From positions 434,001 to 498,000 of the forward strand of contig JBBMOL010000192.1 in assembly GCA_037954665.1 (NCBI GenBank): 64,000 nucleotides of DNA, read 5' to 3'. Of this stretch, positions 34,106-46,203 are shown in pieces. The notes beneath the pieces were generated by a model that did not search any database, was not told the DNA's origin, and worked only from the letters and a program-made list of their open reading frames with translations. This stretch comes from Laguncularia racemosa (Eukaryota > Streptophyta > Magnoliopsida > Myrtales > Combretaceae). The position numbers and the translations under genes were made by a program. Numbering within the stretch: position 1 is the stretch's first letter; the number at the start of each line of letters is the position of its first letter.

Positions 34106-35389
34106 TCTCCTCGGGCTTCTGGAAGATTTGCCCTCAAATCTGATGGATCTTCGTGCAAGTCATCTGCTAAATAAGGTGAAAGATTTGAAACATTAAAAGT
34201 GGCTGATACTCCATAATCTCCTGGCAACTCGATGCGATAAGCATTGTTGTTGATGCGCTTTAAGACCCCGAATGGTCCGTCTGATCTAGGAGATAGCTTC
34301 TGTGACTTTTTGTGTGGAAACCTGTCCCTTCTAAGATTAATCCAGACTAAATCACCTGGATTATAGAGATGGTTTTTCCTGTGTTTGTTTCCCTGGATCC
34401 TCTGTTGTTCTTGGGTCTTCTGAAGGTGTTCAGTGGTCCGATCATGTATTTGTTGAATCTGTTGTACTCGGTCAACTCTACTAAGACTTTCTTCCTTTGT
34501 CGCTGGTCCAGCTATAAAATCCAATGGAATAGAAGGGTTATAGCCATAAACAACTTCAAAGGGAGACTTACTGGTTGAACTATGAGTAGACCTATTGTAA
34601 GCGAACTCAACAATAGGAAGACACAAGTCCCAATCAGTAAGGTTTTTGCCAACTATTGCTCTGAGAAGATTCCCAAGCGTGCGATTAACAACCTCTGTTT
34701 GTCCGTCAGTCTGGGGATGGTAAGAGGTACTGTACATCAGTTTAGTACCCAGTCTTTGCCATAGTGTTTTCCAAAAGAAACTAAGGAACTTAGTATCTCT
34801 TTCTGACACTATGCTGTGTGGAACTCCATGTAACTTGACAATGCACAAAAAGGTTAGCAATAAAAAGAGCATCGTCTGTTTTGTGGCATGGCACAAAACG
34901 TGACATTTTGCTGAATCAATTAACAACCACCATAATAGAGTCTTTCCCTCTTTGTGTTCTTGGTAATCCCAACACAAAATCCATGCTGATATCAGTCCAA
35001 TGCCTAGATGGTATAGGTAAAGGCATATATTCACCCTGTGCGTCTTTCCTCCCCTTGGCTCTCTTACAAACACCACACCTTTCTAATACCCTATGGACAT
35101 CCCTTATCATGCCTTTCCAGTAGAAATTCTCCCTCAATATGGCTAGAGTTCTCTTCTCACCAAAATGCCCTGACAAACGACCTGCATGTGCTTCCCTCAC
35201 CAACAATTCCCTCATAGATCCAGATGCAATACAAAGTTTTCCTGATTTATAAAGAAAGCCATCTATCACACAATGGCCATCATACATCCCACCTCCAAGA
35301 CACCTCTCCATGACAATTTCGAATTCCTCATCACATATATATTGTTCCTTCAACAGTTCGAAACCCAGTAATTTTGACTGAAGAGAAGT
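33862..35389 (-). pseudogene. Integrase of C2, with C-terminus encoded in the 3' LTR
   Basis: The zinc-binding domain ends CGVCKRAKGRKDAQGEYMP. The core has HWTDISMDFVLGLPRTQRGK (first Asp), SIVSERDTKFLSFFWKTLW (second Asp) and HPQTDGQTEVVNRTLGNLL (Glu). A GPY/F-like segment, SDGPFGVLKRINNNAYRIEL, and STTFNV-like SATFNVSNLSPYL follow. I see no chromodomain. A stop at about 34914 (Arg CGA to TGA) and a frameshift near 34850, between the first and second catalytic motifs, inactivate it. The last part, PITKARAKGLQNLVMRVLLE, lies in the 3' LTR (below 34105). Confidence 0.9.
34106..34124 (-). other. Polypurine tract of C2
   Basis: On the minus strand, AGAAGCCCGAGGAGA runs up to the LTR start; it is inside the pol frame, encoding EARGD. 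Confidence 0.65.
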
Positions 35390-36796
35390 GATTAGTACAT
35401 ACCGTCGTGATAAAGCGTCAGCAACAATATTCTGATTGCCCTTTTTGTACATAATCACATAAGCAAAACCCTCCAGAGACTCCACCCACTTAGCCTGACG
35501 CTTAGACAAATTATGTTGACCCCTGAAATGTTTCAAAGATTCATGATCTGTATAAATAATAAACTCCTTTGGGAGGAGATAATGCTGCCACGTCATGAGA
35601 GCCCTAACTAAGGAATAAAATTCCTTATCATATATAGAATAGTTCAAAGTTGCTCCACTCAACTTTTCACTAAAATATGCAATAGGCCTCTTCTCCTACA
35701 TTAATACAGCACCAATTCCAATCCCTGAAGCATCACATTCCAATTCAAAATTTTTGTCAAAATTAGGTAAGATCAGTAATGGGGCACAAGTGAGTTTTTC
35801 CTTAATCTCTTCAAAACTCCTCTGGGCCTTTTCACTCCAGATGAAAGGAACACTCTTCTTAGTCAGTTCTGTGAGAGGGCTGACAATGTTACTGAAATTT
35901 TGGACAAAGCGTCTATAAAAAGATGCAAGCCCATGAAAACTTTTTACCTCAGTAACTGAAGTGGGTGTTGGCCATTCCTTAACTGCCCTCACTTTCTCCT
36001 CATCCATCTTAACTCCTGCACCTGACACAACAAAACCTAAAAATGTTACCTCAGTTTGACAAAAGGAACACTTCTGAAAATTCGCAAATAACTGTTGTGC
36101 CTTCAGTACTAAGAATACTGCCCGAAGATGCTCCACATGTTGTTCTAGGTCTTTGCTGTAAATCAGAATATCATCAAAATAAACCACAACAAATTTTCCT
36201 AAGAACTCCTTCAATACATGGTTTATCAATCTCATAAAAGTGCTAGGAGCATTACTCAAACCAAAGGGCATAACCAACCATTCGTAAAGTCCATGGCGTG
36301 TTTTAAAAGCGGTCTTCCATTCATCCCCTTCCTTCATCCGAATCTGGTGATATCCGCTTTTAAGATCAACTTTGGAGAAAATCTGTGAACCATACAGCTC
36401 ATCCAACATATCATCAAGTCTAGGAATAGGATACCTGTATTTAATGGTGATTTTGTTGTTGGCTCTGCTATCAATGCACATTCTCCAAGTTCCATCCTTC
36501 TTGGGAACAAAAAGGGCGGGAACAGCGCATGGGCTGAGACTCTCTCTAACAAACCCTCGTTCCACCAACTCATCTACCTGACGTTTCAATTCCTTAGCCT
36601 CCTTAGGATTCATGCGATATGCGAGTCGGTTTGGTAACACTGAACCGGGCATAAGATCAATGGCATGCTCTATCCCTCTCAAGGGTGGTAATCTTGCTGG
36701 CAAATCATCAGGAAAAATGTTAGTATACTCATTTAATACCTGAGAAACTGCTGGAGGTAGAGGCTGTGATTCCCGTAGCCCTAAGACAAATCTCAA
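35390..36796 (-). pseudogene. Reverse transcriptase and RNase H of C2
   Basis: The RT frame is open for 366 codons: LPPLRGIEHAIDLMPGSVLP, LFVPKKDGTWRMCIDSRANN, RLDDMLDELYGSQIFSKVDL, YEWLVMPFGLSNAPSTFMRL, catalytic YFDD (36181-36170), then FHGLASFYRRFVQNFSNIVS. RNase H begins FELECDASGIGIGAVLM and hits a TAG where Gln is expected (about 35694), then continues RPIAYFSEKLSGATLNYSIY, YTDHESLKHF and VADALSRRYV. Apart from that stop the catalytic residues look normal. This is the best-preserved pol in the window. Confidence 0.93.
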
Positions 36797-37417
36797 CTAA
36801 AGTAAGTATGTTGGAGCCTCCTCTGTGATTAATCTCTCCATCTCACCATGTCCCATCAACAATACCTTTTTCCCCTCAGAAATGTTATTTTGAAGTAAAA
36901 CCTTCTTAGCCTCTGATGGTCGATTAATCTGTTGCTGGACATTATGGACCTCTGAAGGTGGCATAGGATTCAGAATAATTCGCTTGCCGTCCTTTTGAAA
37001 CATATATGTATTTCTGAAGCCATCATGTAAGACCCTCCTGTCATATAACCAAGGTCTGCCAAGCAAAATATGAGATGCACACATCGGCAAGATATCACAC
37101 TCAATTTCATCACAATACTTTTCCCCTACACTGAAGGGTACCCTAACTCTTTGGGTAACATACAAACTCCCTTGTTCGTTAAGCCAATGTAGTTTGTAAG
37201 GTTTAGGATGTGGAATAGTTGAAAGCTTTAGCTTCGATACCAACGATGCAACTACTACATTAGTACAACTACCACAATCTATTATTAGGACACACAAATT
37301 TCCTTGTATCCTACAAGAAGTGTGGAACAAATTTTCCCTTTGTTCTTCCTCCTTACTAGCAAGTGTACTTAATGAACATCGCAATACATTAGCATATTGA
37401 AGCATTTCACTAGACAT
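36797..37417 (-). pseudogene. gag stub fused to protease region, C2
   Basis: From the ATG at 37417 the frame reads MSSEMLQYANVLRCSLSTLA, i.e. a few gag-start codons joined to the segment just upstream of protease; the gag core and zinc knuckle are missing. Protease shows GNLCVLIIDCGSCTNVVVAS, with DCG in place of the usual D(S/T)G or DGG, PHPKPYKLHWLNEQGSLYV and MCASHILLGRPWLYDRRVLH. A TAG separates it in frame from RT. The open frame extends upstream to 37675 through the leader, but that part has no gag motif. Confidence 0.87.
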
Positions 37418-38213
37418 TGTGAAATTCAACTCAATCAACACGTGTACAATATTCCCCACTCCTTTTAAGATCACGGTGCAACAATTTTTAATTTCCACAA
37501 GTTCACTCCATGGCAACACACAAGTAACAACTACAATTAATATGTAATACTTCCATGGCAACAACAAAGTGAATAATGAATACAAGTAATCTTCAACTTC
37601 CACAGCAAATAATGAAGACAAGAGATTAATAAGTAGCTTTCCAAAATGAATTCCGAATCCCACTATAGGCAGCAACTTACAATTTGAATTTCAAATAACT
37701 TCACTTATTGCAAGCCTTCCTCAATTGGTAACAATGAATTCAAATTCAAATAGCAATCATTAACTCCCACAACTTAATTACATGTGATTTGAATTCAAAT
37801 AATTCCTTACTAACCAAACTTAATGTAATCTGCAAATTTAACTTCACAAATTCAGAATTACACAATGGAATTCAAACAACAAACTTCACAACTCCACACG
37901 CCACAAGCTACTCCACGGCAACAATTGGTAAGTTTCACAATTTCAAAACAATATGCTAAAGTAACTTCACTTTATACTTCTACTCTTCCACGTGAATTAA
38001 TGTCCACAAAGTGATATAATAACCTTCCCAAATCAACTCCAACAATCAGCAAATCAAATCCCAATCCAAAACAATTTCGCAATCTCAAACTACAACAACA
38101 ACAACAACAACTACACAATTGCGTTTTTTCCACTTGATCAACCCTAATTGTTGATCACTTCCACGAAATTCAATAAAACCAATTCCCTTCTCTCAACAAG
38201 AGCTCTGATACCA
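37418..38213 (-). other. Leader and PBS of C2
   Basis: GCTCTGATACCA at 38202-38213 is the exact complement of the iMet-type PBS. The leader is homologous to that of C1, with a CAACAACAACAACAA run at about 38090-38110. No gene seen. Confidence 0.85.
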
Positions 38214-38219
38214 AAAAGA

Positions 38220-39238
38220 TGATGTGCCTAATCACTCTTTAAAGCACATCCAGAAGACTTAAGATCAACTATTTCAAGTCTAGGCAAAATCGGATCCAAA
38301 AATGGCACTTTTCAAATGAACCCTAATGTTGAAATGATGAAATTCAATCAACCAATAATATAATCAGAATACCCCAAAGAAAATTCCTTCTAACAACACT
38401 CTAATATCATATAATCCACGCAAATGAAGCCTCAATTTGACAAAGAAAACCGTAAAGTAAGATTCCTTTTCCAATGGTGAAAATCACGTTTTCAAGTGTA
38501 ATTTTCAATGATGATCCAAATCAAATTGATAAGTACTTCAAATAATCACAAGAATTCGTGAATAATAATATGTAAATCTGACTAAGAACTATCTCAAATC
38601 AACCCTAGATACAACACACTAGAGAAGAAAAGAAATTACAACAAAATGAAATTGATATAACTCACAATTTCAAGATGTTGCACTCGCCACAATTTCAAGT
38701 CTTGGAATTGAAATTGATAAGAGTTGGAACCAAGGTATGAACCCTAATTCACACGTGAAAAGAGGTGTATATTCTGCAAAAATAATCTTCAACAAACCCT
38801 CTCTTAAGCAAGTATTTATACTTGCTACTCCTAGGGTTAAAAAGAGCTCAAAATTACAAGTTTGCCACTTTTAAGGTGGCTAACCCTAAATGAAAGTTAC
38901 AAAGAAATAAAAGTGTCCCAAAACCAAAATACAACCAAAATAGTTCATAAAAAGAGTAAATATATAATGAAATGATCCTTCAAGATGCCGGTCTTCAAGA
39001 AGCTTTTGAATCAGTTTCAGTTGACAACCCTGATTCACTTAGTAATAAGGGTGTTTTTGCATCCCGTAAGACTGACAAATGAACCTACTGAAATGCATCA
39101 AAATTATAGTGCAAAGATGTAGAAAGTGAGTTAGACTTCTCAAGGTTAGGTTTCTCTAGCAAAACCCTCATAACTAGATTCTGGAGACCCTTAGCTCAGG
39201 CCTTAGTGATAGGTCCTGGAAAAGTTTGATTCCTATCA
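38220..39238 (-). repeat. 5' LTR of C2
   Basis: 1,019 bp; plus-strand start TGATGTGCCTAATCACTC, end GATTCCTATCA. Same length as the 3' LTR. Confidence 0.95.
38807..38826 (-). promoter_or_regulatory. Palindromic TATA box, C2 5' LTR
   Basis: AGCAAGTATAAATACTTGCT on the minus strand, perfect; the copy that would drive C2 transcription. Confidence 0.65.
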
Positions 39239-39243
39239 TTTTA

Positions 39244-40235
39244 CACACACTGCATATCATCCCATACACATATGCTTCATATACATCACAACCTTATACA
39301 CACGCATACCACACACCCACAAACATGTATCACCCTACATCACTTCATGCACCTACGCGCATACTCCTAAGCATTACACATTCGACTCCTCCTCTACACA
39401 TACACACACCTTCACATACCATACATACACTACTCACTTTCATTCCCACACACCACATGTCATTCTACACATGCACACATACACTCTCGACTCCTCCTCT
39501 TCCATTTCACATTCACATACCCATTCACGCACACACACATACACATCCACCTCCACACACACACTCATAGACATATTCATTCACACACACACATTCTGCA
39601 TACATGCCATACACATCCTCATGCATACACATTCGTATACACATCCTCATTCTTTCACATACACATACACACCTTCCTCCACACATATACACTCTCGTAC
39701 ATCCCACACCATCATCCACACACACAACCACACACACTCACACGCACACACGTACACAGCCTCTATTTGTGCATACCCACACTCTTACACACCCCCACTT
39801 CCTTCACATGCACACACACGCACACACACATACACATCCACCTCCACACACACACTCATAGACATATTCATTCACACACACACATTCTGCATACATGCCA
39901 TACACATCCTCATGCATACACATTCGTATACACATCCTCATTCTTTCACATACACATACACACCTTCCTCCACACATATACACTCTCGTACATCCCACAC
40001 CATCATCCACACATACACACGTATCTTTATCATCCACGCACACAACCACACACACTTACACGCACACACGTACACAGCCTCTATTTGTGCATACCCACAC
40101 TCTTACACACCCCCACTTCCTTCACATGCACACACACGCACACACATCCTCACGCACATTTCACCACCCTTCACCACACACACTTACAATACACATACGT
40201 ACATACACACACTACACACTTGCCTCATATACACT
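39244..40235 (+). repeat. CA-rich tract with a 291-bp tandem duplication, D2 right part
   Basis: The segment from about 39530 to 39820 is repeated at about 39821-40145 (offset 291 bp, e.g. CCTCCACACACACACTCATA at 39550 and 39841); the second copy has about 27 extra bases near 40015-40040. Open frames here (39471-40667 and others) are by-products of the repeat. Confidence 0.88.
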
Positions 40236-41645
40236 CGGCTCCTCTTTCCTCTTTCTTTTTCCTCCTTTTCTCTTCCCTTTTATGCTAGCCTTCCTTCTTC
40301 CTCTTTTCCCTCTTCTTTTTTTTTCCCTTTCCCACTACAACCGCTTGCCGCCGCTATTGGACCATTGCCATTATTGTGGCTATTCTCCCCCCCACACACA
40401 CCATGCACCTCGACTCCTTCTCTTCCTTCCTCATTTTCTTTTCCTCCTCCACACATTGCTGTTGCGGTCGCCTCCATCATCAAAGAAGGAGATGAGATGG
40501 ACTCCACTTGGAAACCACTACTACCATTGTTGTCATCGTTGCCACAATCGTTGGACGTTGCGGTCGTTGCTATCACCGGGGTTGCTGTTAGTCATTGCGA
40601 CCGCCATTGCCATCGGAGTTGCCATCATCATTGTTGCTTGCCATCGTTGGGAAAGGGGATGAGGTAACACAATGTCAAGGTACGGTCGTGGATACCATTG
40701 CTGTTGTTGTCATTATAGTTAGGGTTATCATCTCGGTTGGGGGCCACCATCACTGCTATTGAAGGCTATCCGTGCAGTTGTCGTTGTTGTTAAGGTCGTG
40801 GTCGCTGCTTGTCTCATCATCGGAGTCGCTTTTGTTGCTGTCCTCTTTGTTGTGGCTATAGTTATTGGATCGCTGTTGCTATGTCGAAGTGGGAGTGATC
40901 ATCGTCATTACTATGGTTGCTGTCATCGGGCTCATCGTCGTTTCGGTCGTTGTTGTTGTAGTGATCATTCCCTCTTATGCACACTCATACACTTAACCAT
41001 CCACCGTCGTTGTTTCTGTTGAAGGTCGTGGTTGTCATGGTGGCTGCCATAGTCGGAGTTCCTTGTTGCCGCTGCTGTGGGGGTCGTTGTTGGCGCTACT
41101 GCCATTGTCGTCATGATCGCCATTGCTGCCTATTACGGTTGTTACCACTGTGGTTGTTGTCATTGCTGCCATTGACATGGTCGAGGTCATCTTGCCACAG
41201 TTTTCGTCTTCCTCCCTTGCCAATACCATACACTCAGCCACTCACTGCCACTACTATTGTTGTTGAAGGTCGTCATCGCTATTGCTGTAGGATCGTCGTT
41301 AGGTAGCTAGCCGATAAGGGAAGGAAGAGAAGTTGAAGAGAGGAAGAAGAAAGCTGAGGAATGCGACCGATGCAAGAGACATGAAGAAGAAGGTTTACAT
41401 CAGCAAATGGGGAAGGAAGTGTGGCTGGAGGAAGAAGAAGAGAAAGAAAGAAAAGGAAAAAAAGAAAAAGAAGAAGGAAGAAGTATGAAGTGAGGGACGA
41501 GGGATGAGGGAATAGTGTGGGTAGATGATGCGACCGGCGCTGATGATGTGATGGAGGAGACTGCTGCAGCTATCATCTTGTGCTGCCGCCTGCTACTGTC
41601 GTCCCTAACGTGATGAACGGATGGGACGGCGACCGGCGTTTCCAA
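40236..41645 (+). other. C/T-rich then GTT/GTC-rich then purine-rich block of D2
   Basis: The C/T-rich start (with ATGCTAGCCTTCCTTCTTCC) matches D3 at 48430-48500. The following ~900 bp of degenerate GTT/GCT/GTC triplets (40340-41290) is not in D3. The purine-rich 41300-41500 part resembles D1. Open frames here have repetitive Val/Leu or Cys/His composition and no motif; I do not call genes. Confidence 0.6.
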
Positions 41646-42244
41646 AATTTTTTTTTTAAGAGTTAAGAATATATATTATATTATATTATATTATATTATA
41701 TTTTGATCATATTTTATATTATAAATATCTCTATTTTATTACTTTGCTCACATGCGAGAATATTTTTAAATTATATATTTTTAGCAATTTATTACGAAAG
41801 CTTACATCTAGCTAATCTAATTATCCCGAATATAAATGTTTACTCTAAATTTTAATTTGATATTCCTAAATCTATAATTTAAATTAATTTCGTTATTTAA
41901 CCTAATATTGTTTAAAAATTATGTTTCGGATGATTTATTCTTTTAATTTAATTTACCCGAACTAAAATTAAATTTTACAATTATTTTCATTTATCCTTTT
42001 ACATTTCTACATTTGGATATTTTTAAGTACGTTGCTTCCTAAATTTATTCGGTAATGTATTTCATAAAATTTAATTTATTACGTTCATCATCTTATATTT
42101 CTTACGAAAGTCGTTCTTTCTAATTGTTTAAATTTTTAAAACCTATTATTATCACAAATTTAGAATAAAATAATATTTATTATTCTATTTATTTTCTATA
42201 ATTGTTTATATAACTTTTTGAAATTTTTTGGACTTCAGAAGTCG

Positions 42245-44921
42245 AGCTTGTCTAAGAATAGAATGATTAAATATGCAACAACTACATTTTTATTCTTCTT
42301 CAAATTATAAGATCTTTGAATTAAATTGATTAACAACTTAAAATTTTTTTTAAGAAGACTTTGATATGAGTTAATATGTAGATTTGAAAATGTGAAATGA
42401 GTTTGAATTAAATTCTTTCCAAACACATGTTTTAAACCTAAGCTTCATATATAGAAGATACTGGCAGATGCACTTTACATAAATGATTCTTTCTAAACCG
42501 GTTATTGACACAACTCCAACTTTTTATAAATAAACATCTTTTTTTATAAGATATTCTTGTAACATTAGATATTAAAAAATTATTCTTTCCAACTGATTTG
42601 AACATTTGGAAAATTTTCCTTTAGCACTTACAAAACCCGTCATGCATTATTCTTAAGTTATGACAAAGATTTCCTTTTAATATTTTATTTTCCAAATTTC
42701 ATTAAGAATTTGAAAACTATTTGAAGAATCTCAAGATTAACCATTGATAAAAAATTCATTCAAGTTCCTTTACCCAAGTACATTACCTAAATGTAATTGA
42801 TTGATAAATATTAAGTCTTTTAATTTGGTTCTACTCAATTCTCCCTATGTGCTTTTGCCATCTCCTATCACACTGAAAATAATAAGTTATAACAATAATG
42901 TGCTTCAATAAAATAAGATGAAAGAGAAAAAAAAAAGGAGAGATAGGGGACTTACCTTGCATAATGGACTAGTGAGTGGTTTTATGGGCATTAGAGGTTG
43001 TTAGCATGCAATGGTGGGTCAGCAACTCCTTTTAGGAGTGTGAAAAACAAAAACCCTAAGCTAATTTCTAGAAAATCAAGGCCTAAGATGGCCAAATTGA
43101 TCAAATCGAAGTGAATAAGCTTCAAGAATCCTAGCATCAATCTTTAAACAAGTTGAAACAATTTGGTAATTGTTTAATGAAATCAACCATTGATTTTTTT
43201 TTTTATCTACTAAGGATGGGAAAACTCTTAGTGTGTTTGGTTTGCTTTGATTTACCCTCATGTGAGAGAAATTGAAAAGAGATAGAGTGGTGGTTGTGGG
43301 ATACTAAGCTAAAGCATGAAAGCGATGAATTCTTTAAATTGTTAGCTTGTTGATTTGTAAAACTTATTGCAATAAATCACTCTTACCTCTATTTGTAGAG
43401 TAATAGTGTTAATTTAGCCCTAAGGAACCTTAAATTAGAGGAAAAACAACTCTTTCTTAAAAATGGGTATGTGGGTTTTATATCTTTTCTAGCCAAATTT
43501 AACTCATTTTTATGGAAATTAACAGAAATTAAAGGTGCGATTGTGTTCTAGAAAGTTTACTTACCTTAATTTATGTCTTTAGTAAGTGATTTGCAATTGA
43601 GATTAGCTTGTAATTGCTTAAAGAAAAATTGATTATAGTATACATGTTTATCATCATTAAGTTTCCCAATTTTAAGCTTATTTTGAAGGAACTTTCCTTA
43701 TCTATTTTGTTCAAATTTTGAGTATTTTGGATGCTGCTCCATGTCTTATTTTGATTTTCACTTTTTATCTAATTTAATTTGACAAAAAAAATGAGATAAA
43801 TTAGATGAAAAAAGGACGAGATTACATTGCATATTCAGTTTCCTAATAAGGGAATTGCAGTTGCTCAACACGAGGAGGAAGAAGACCACAATATCATGTG
43901 CATCAAATGTGCCACACACCTAGAGTAAGCATGATCTTCATGTGCTCATTTGAGAAAAAGTGGCACAAATCTATGGATCCTCATTTCGAAGTCAAGACCC
44001 CTGGTTCTCTAACCCTGTGTTTGACCTATTGAGCTATTGTAACACCCTACATCTTAAGCTACTAACTTTTGGAATTTACTAAAAAAAATTAAATATTGAT
44101 TTGATTAACTTAGGACCTATAGTGGGATTTGAGCTATAATCTCAAATATCTTCAACATAGGAAATAAGCATAGGAAAGTAATTATAGTGAAGTAAGTACT
44201 GATATTAGTAACAATATAGTTAATAAAATGAGATATTGGTTTTGAATATAAATGAAATAGGTCTAAGGAGGGGAAATGACCATTTCACCCTCCATATTAA
44301 TAGTAAATTACTAAAGGGTCTAGAAAGAGGCAAAATGACTATTTTTCCTTAAAACTAATATTAATTTACTAAATAGTCCAAAAGAGGTAAAATTACAATT
44401 TTTCCCTTAAAACTTTAGTTAGAAATAATGCATAAATAGTTTTTTATTAACAAAGTAATATTGCAAATCTAAAAATAAAGAAGAAAAAATAGTTGAAACT
44501 CTAAATGTTTTCCAAATAATGAGAAAACAAAAACAAAGGTCAAGAGAAAAGGTATGCTATGTTATGAAACTAATATCTTTACTTAAGTGTGTAGAATTGA
44601 ATATCAGAATATGTAAAATGTTTAAAAACAAGTTAGATAAGTTCGTGATAAAGTGAAAGATGTGATGACTTTTATAGAAGTATCAAAAGTATTTGAAAGG
44701 ATCGAAATTACATTTGAAGAATTTTCTAAAGAATAGTTAAAGGTCAAAAATAGTCATGTTGAAAGAAGAGACAACAAAATAAGTCACTTCTAAAGTTAAA
44801 AGACAAAATCAAAAGATCTCAAGAGTCATGAACTTGAAGAAATAAGTTTAAGACTCACCTCCATAGGTTGAATATATTTAGGTAATATATTTAACCTATT
44901 CTACTAAGTTGGTTATTATAT
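42245..44921. other. AT-rich stretch between D2 and D3, no gene seen
   Basis: No ORF with a recognisable motif. On the minus strand, 44037-43985 contains sequences like the pol III A box (TAGCTCAATAGG) and a weak B box (GACTTCGAAAT), 43 bp apart; a decayed tRNA-derived SINE is possible but not established. Confidence 0.45.
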
Positions 44922-46040
44922 TGTCACGCCCCGACAGGGGGTCTAGAAGTCTTCACTAAAATCATCATGGCACGTGTACACCCGTTATATGATGATCCTC
45001 TTACGAGTTAGAGATGGTAAGACTCTAAATAAATAAATACATTTATAACTAATCATAGTACATATAATTGGATAATAAAATACAACTATGGATCCTATAT
45101 CCTACGGTCAACCATGATTATAGAGAATTGGTATCCCCTACCAATCAATAAAATAGGATAAACCTTAGGTTTCTCAATTTCAAATTCTATTTACACAAGG
45201 GTTCTAACATTTCATCTAAGTAAATCTATCCTTCACAATTCTTACTTTGTTGTAATGGTCTTCCAAAACTCTCAACACTTCACATCTTATCTCATCTCGA
45301 GCTTTCGTAATCGCCACTTGCAAAAAGGGTCTGTGGTAGGGTGAGCACATATGGGTTAGTGAATGAGATGGTAAGACTTTAAATGCTACGTATACATAAG
45401 CAAATTCAAATTAAGTTATCAAACATATGCTATGCATGAGCAAGTATATGAATGCAGCATCTCACGTGGTCTTTTGGTAACCAACGTGAAGTCTAGGATT
45501 TACGCCTCCCTTGACCTTGGGTTGGGGATTTCGAAGCTACCATCAATGCCTAGGTCATTACCCGGTTTAATTATCTTATCACTTTGTTGATTATGATATT
45601 TTCTTAACTCAACAGTGAATGCTCCCATGCCTCTCTACACTAGATGAAGCAAAACCCTTAAGGATAGGCCGGACTCGGAACCATCAAGGTGTGATAATCC
45701 CCTAATCGCTTAGTTCGCACTTGGTAGAACATCGATCCTCTTGATCACTTCCGATGCCTCCTGTAGTAGTGATGGCCTTCAATCTCATGCAATGTCTTGT
45801 GGAAATGCATGTCAGGTTTTTAATCAGGTCCAATCCCTTAATTAATTGATTTAAAGTGTCCAAATAACATATACAATCACAATCAATTCTCATTCAAACA
45901 ATGAAGCAACTACCAAGCATTTCATTTCACACTCATCACAACAAGCACAGATCATGCCTTTCTTATCACTCAAGATAGACACTGAACCCAAACCCTGTGA
46001 ACATAGACTTATCCAGTTTTACAATAGATTAAATTAACTC

Positions 46041-46203
46041 GACACCTCTCTATGCCATTTCTTTTAAATGTCAAACTAACTACTCGAGGTTGATATGCAA
46101 TCATCATATCTGACACCTCTGTGTCGTTTGTCTTAAATGTCAAACCAACCACTCGGGGTTGATTTACAATCATCTTATCTGACACCTCTATGTCATCGCA
46201 CTT
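46041..46203 (+). repeat. ~70-bp tandem repeat inside D3
   Basis: Unit 1 46041-46111 (71 bp), unit 2 46112-46180 (69 bp), partial unit 3 from 46181. Each starts GACACCTCT and includes TTAAATGTCAAAC and GGTTGAT. It matches the array in D2 at 31350-31520. Confidence 0.85.

Larger units (their letters stand above)
33087..39238 (-). mobile_element. Element C2: near-complete Ty3/gypsy element without gag, TSD TTTTA
   Basis: 6,152 bp, with two 1,019-bp LTRs (33087-34105 and 38220-39238) and TTTTA at 33082-33086 and 39239-39243. I count 23 differences between the LTRs (about 2.3%), 20 of them transitions, and no indels. It has a perfect iMet-type PBS and a polypurine tract. The pol relic is full length but carries three stops and one frameshift; gag is reduced to a stub. 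It lies inside the CA-rich tract of D2. Confidence 0.96.
30191..42239 (+). mobile_element. D2: giant solo-LTR-like element, interrupted by C2; TSD AGTCA/AGTCG
   Basis: It starts TGTCACACGCCAAAAGGGGG and aligns with D3 (44922 on) for almost 3 kb until C2 inserts at 33087. It resumes at 39244 and ends TTGGACTTCAGA at 42239, where GA replaces the expected CA. AGTCA precedes it (30186-30190) and AGTCG follows (42240-42244). Net length without C2 is about 5.9 kb. No gag or pol, PBS or paired LTR is seen inside. The long CA-rich and GTT-rich open frames are low-complexity artefacts. A solo LTR of an element with very long LTRs is the simplest reading. Confidence 0.72.

Noticed and set aside
34369..36581. 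Several plus-strand frames of 60-79 codons
   Set aside because: Shadows of the minus-strand pol of C2.
39244..40235. CRISPR array or coding tandem repeat
   Set aside because: Regular-looking repeats are simple CA-rich DNA without conserved repeat-spacer structure; the genome is a plant.
39471..40667. 398-codon open frame plus overlapping frames on both strands
   Set aside because: Produced by the CA-rich 291-bp duplication and following C/T-rich DNA; no domain motif, and cysteine-rich mirror frames occur on the other strand.
40759..41306. Val/Leu- and Cys/His-rich frames
   Set aside because: Translation of degenerate GTT/GTC triplets; not hydrophobic genes.
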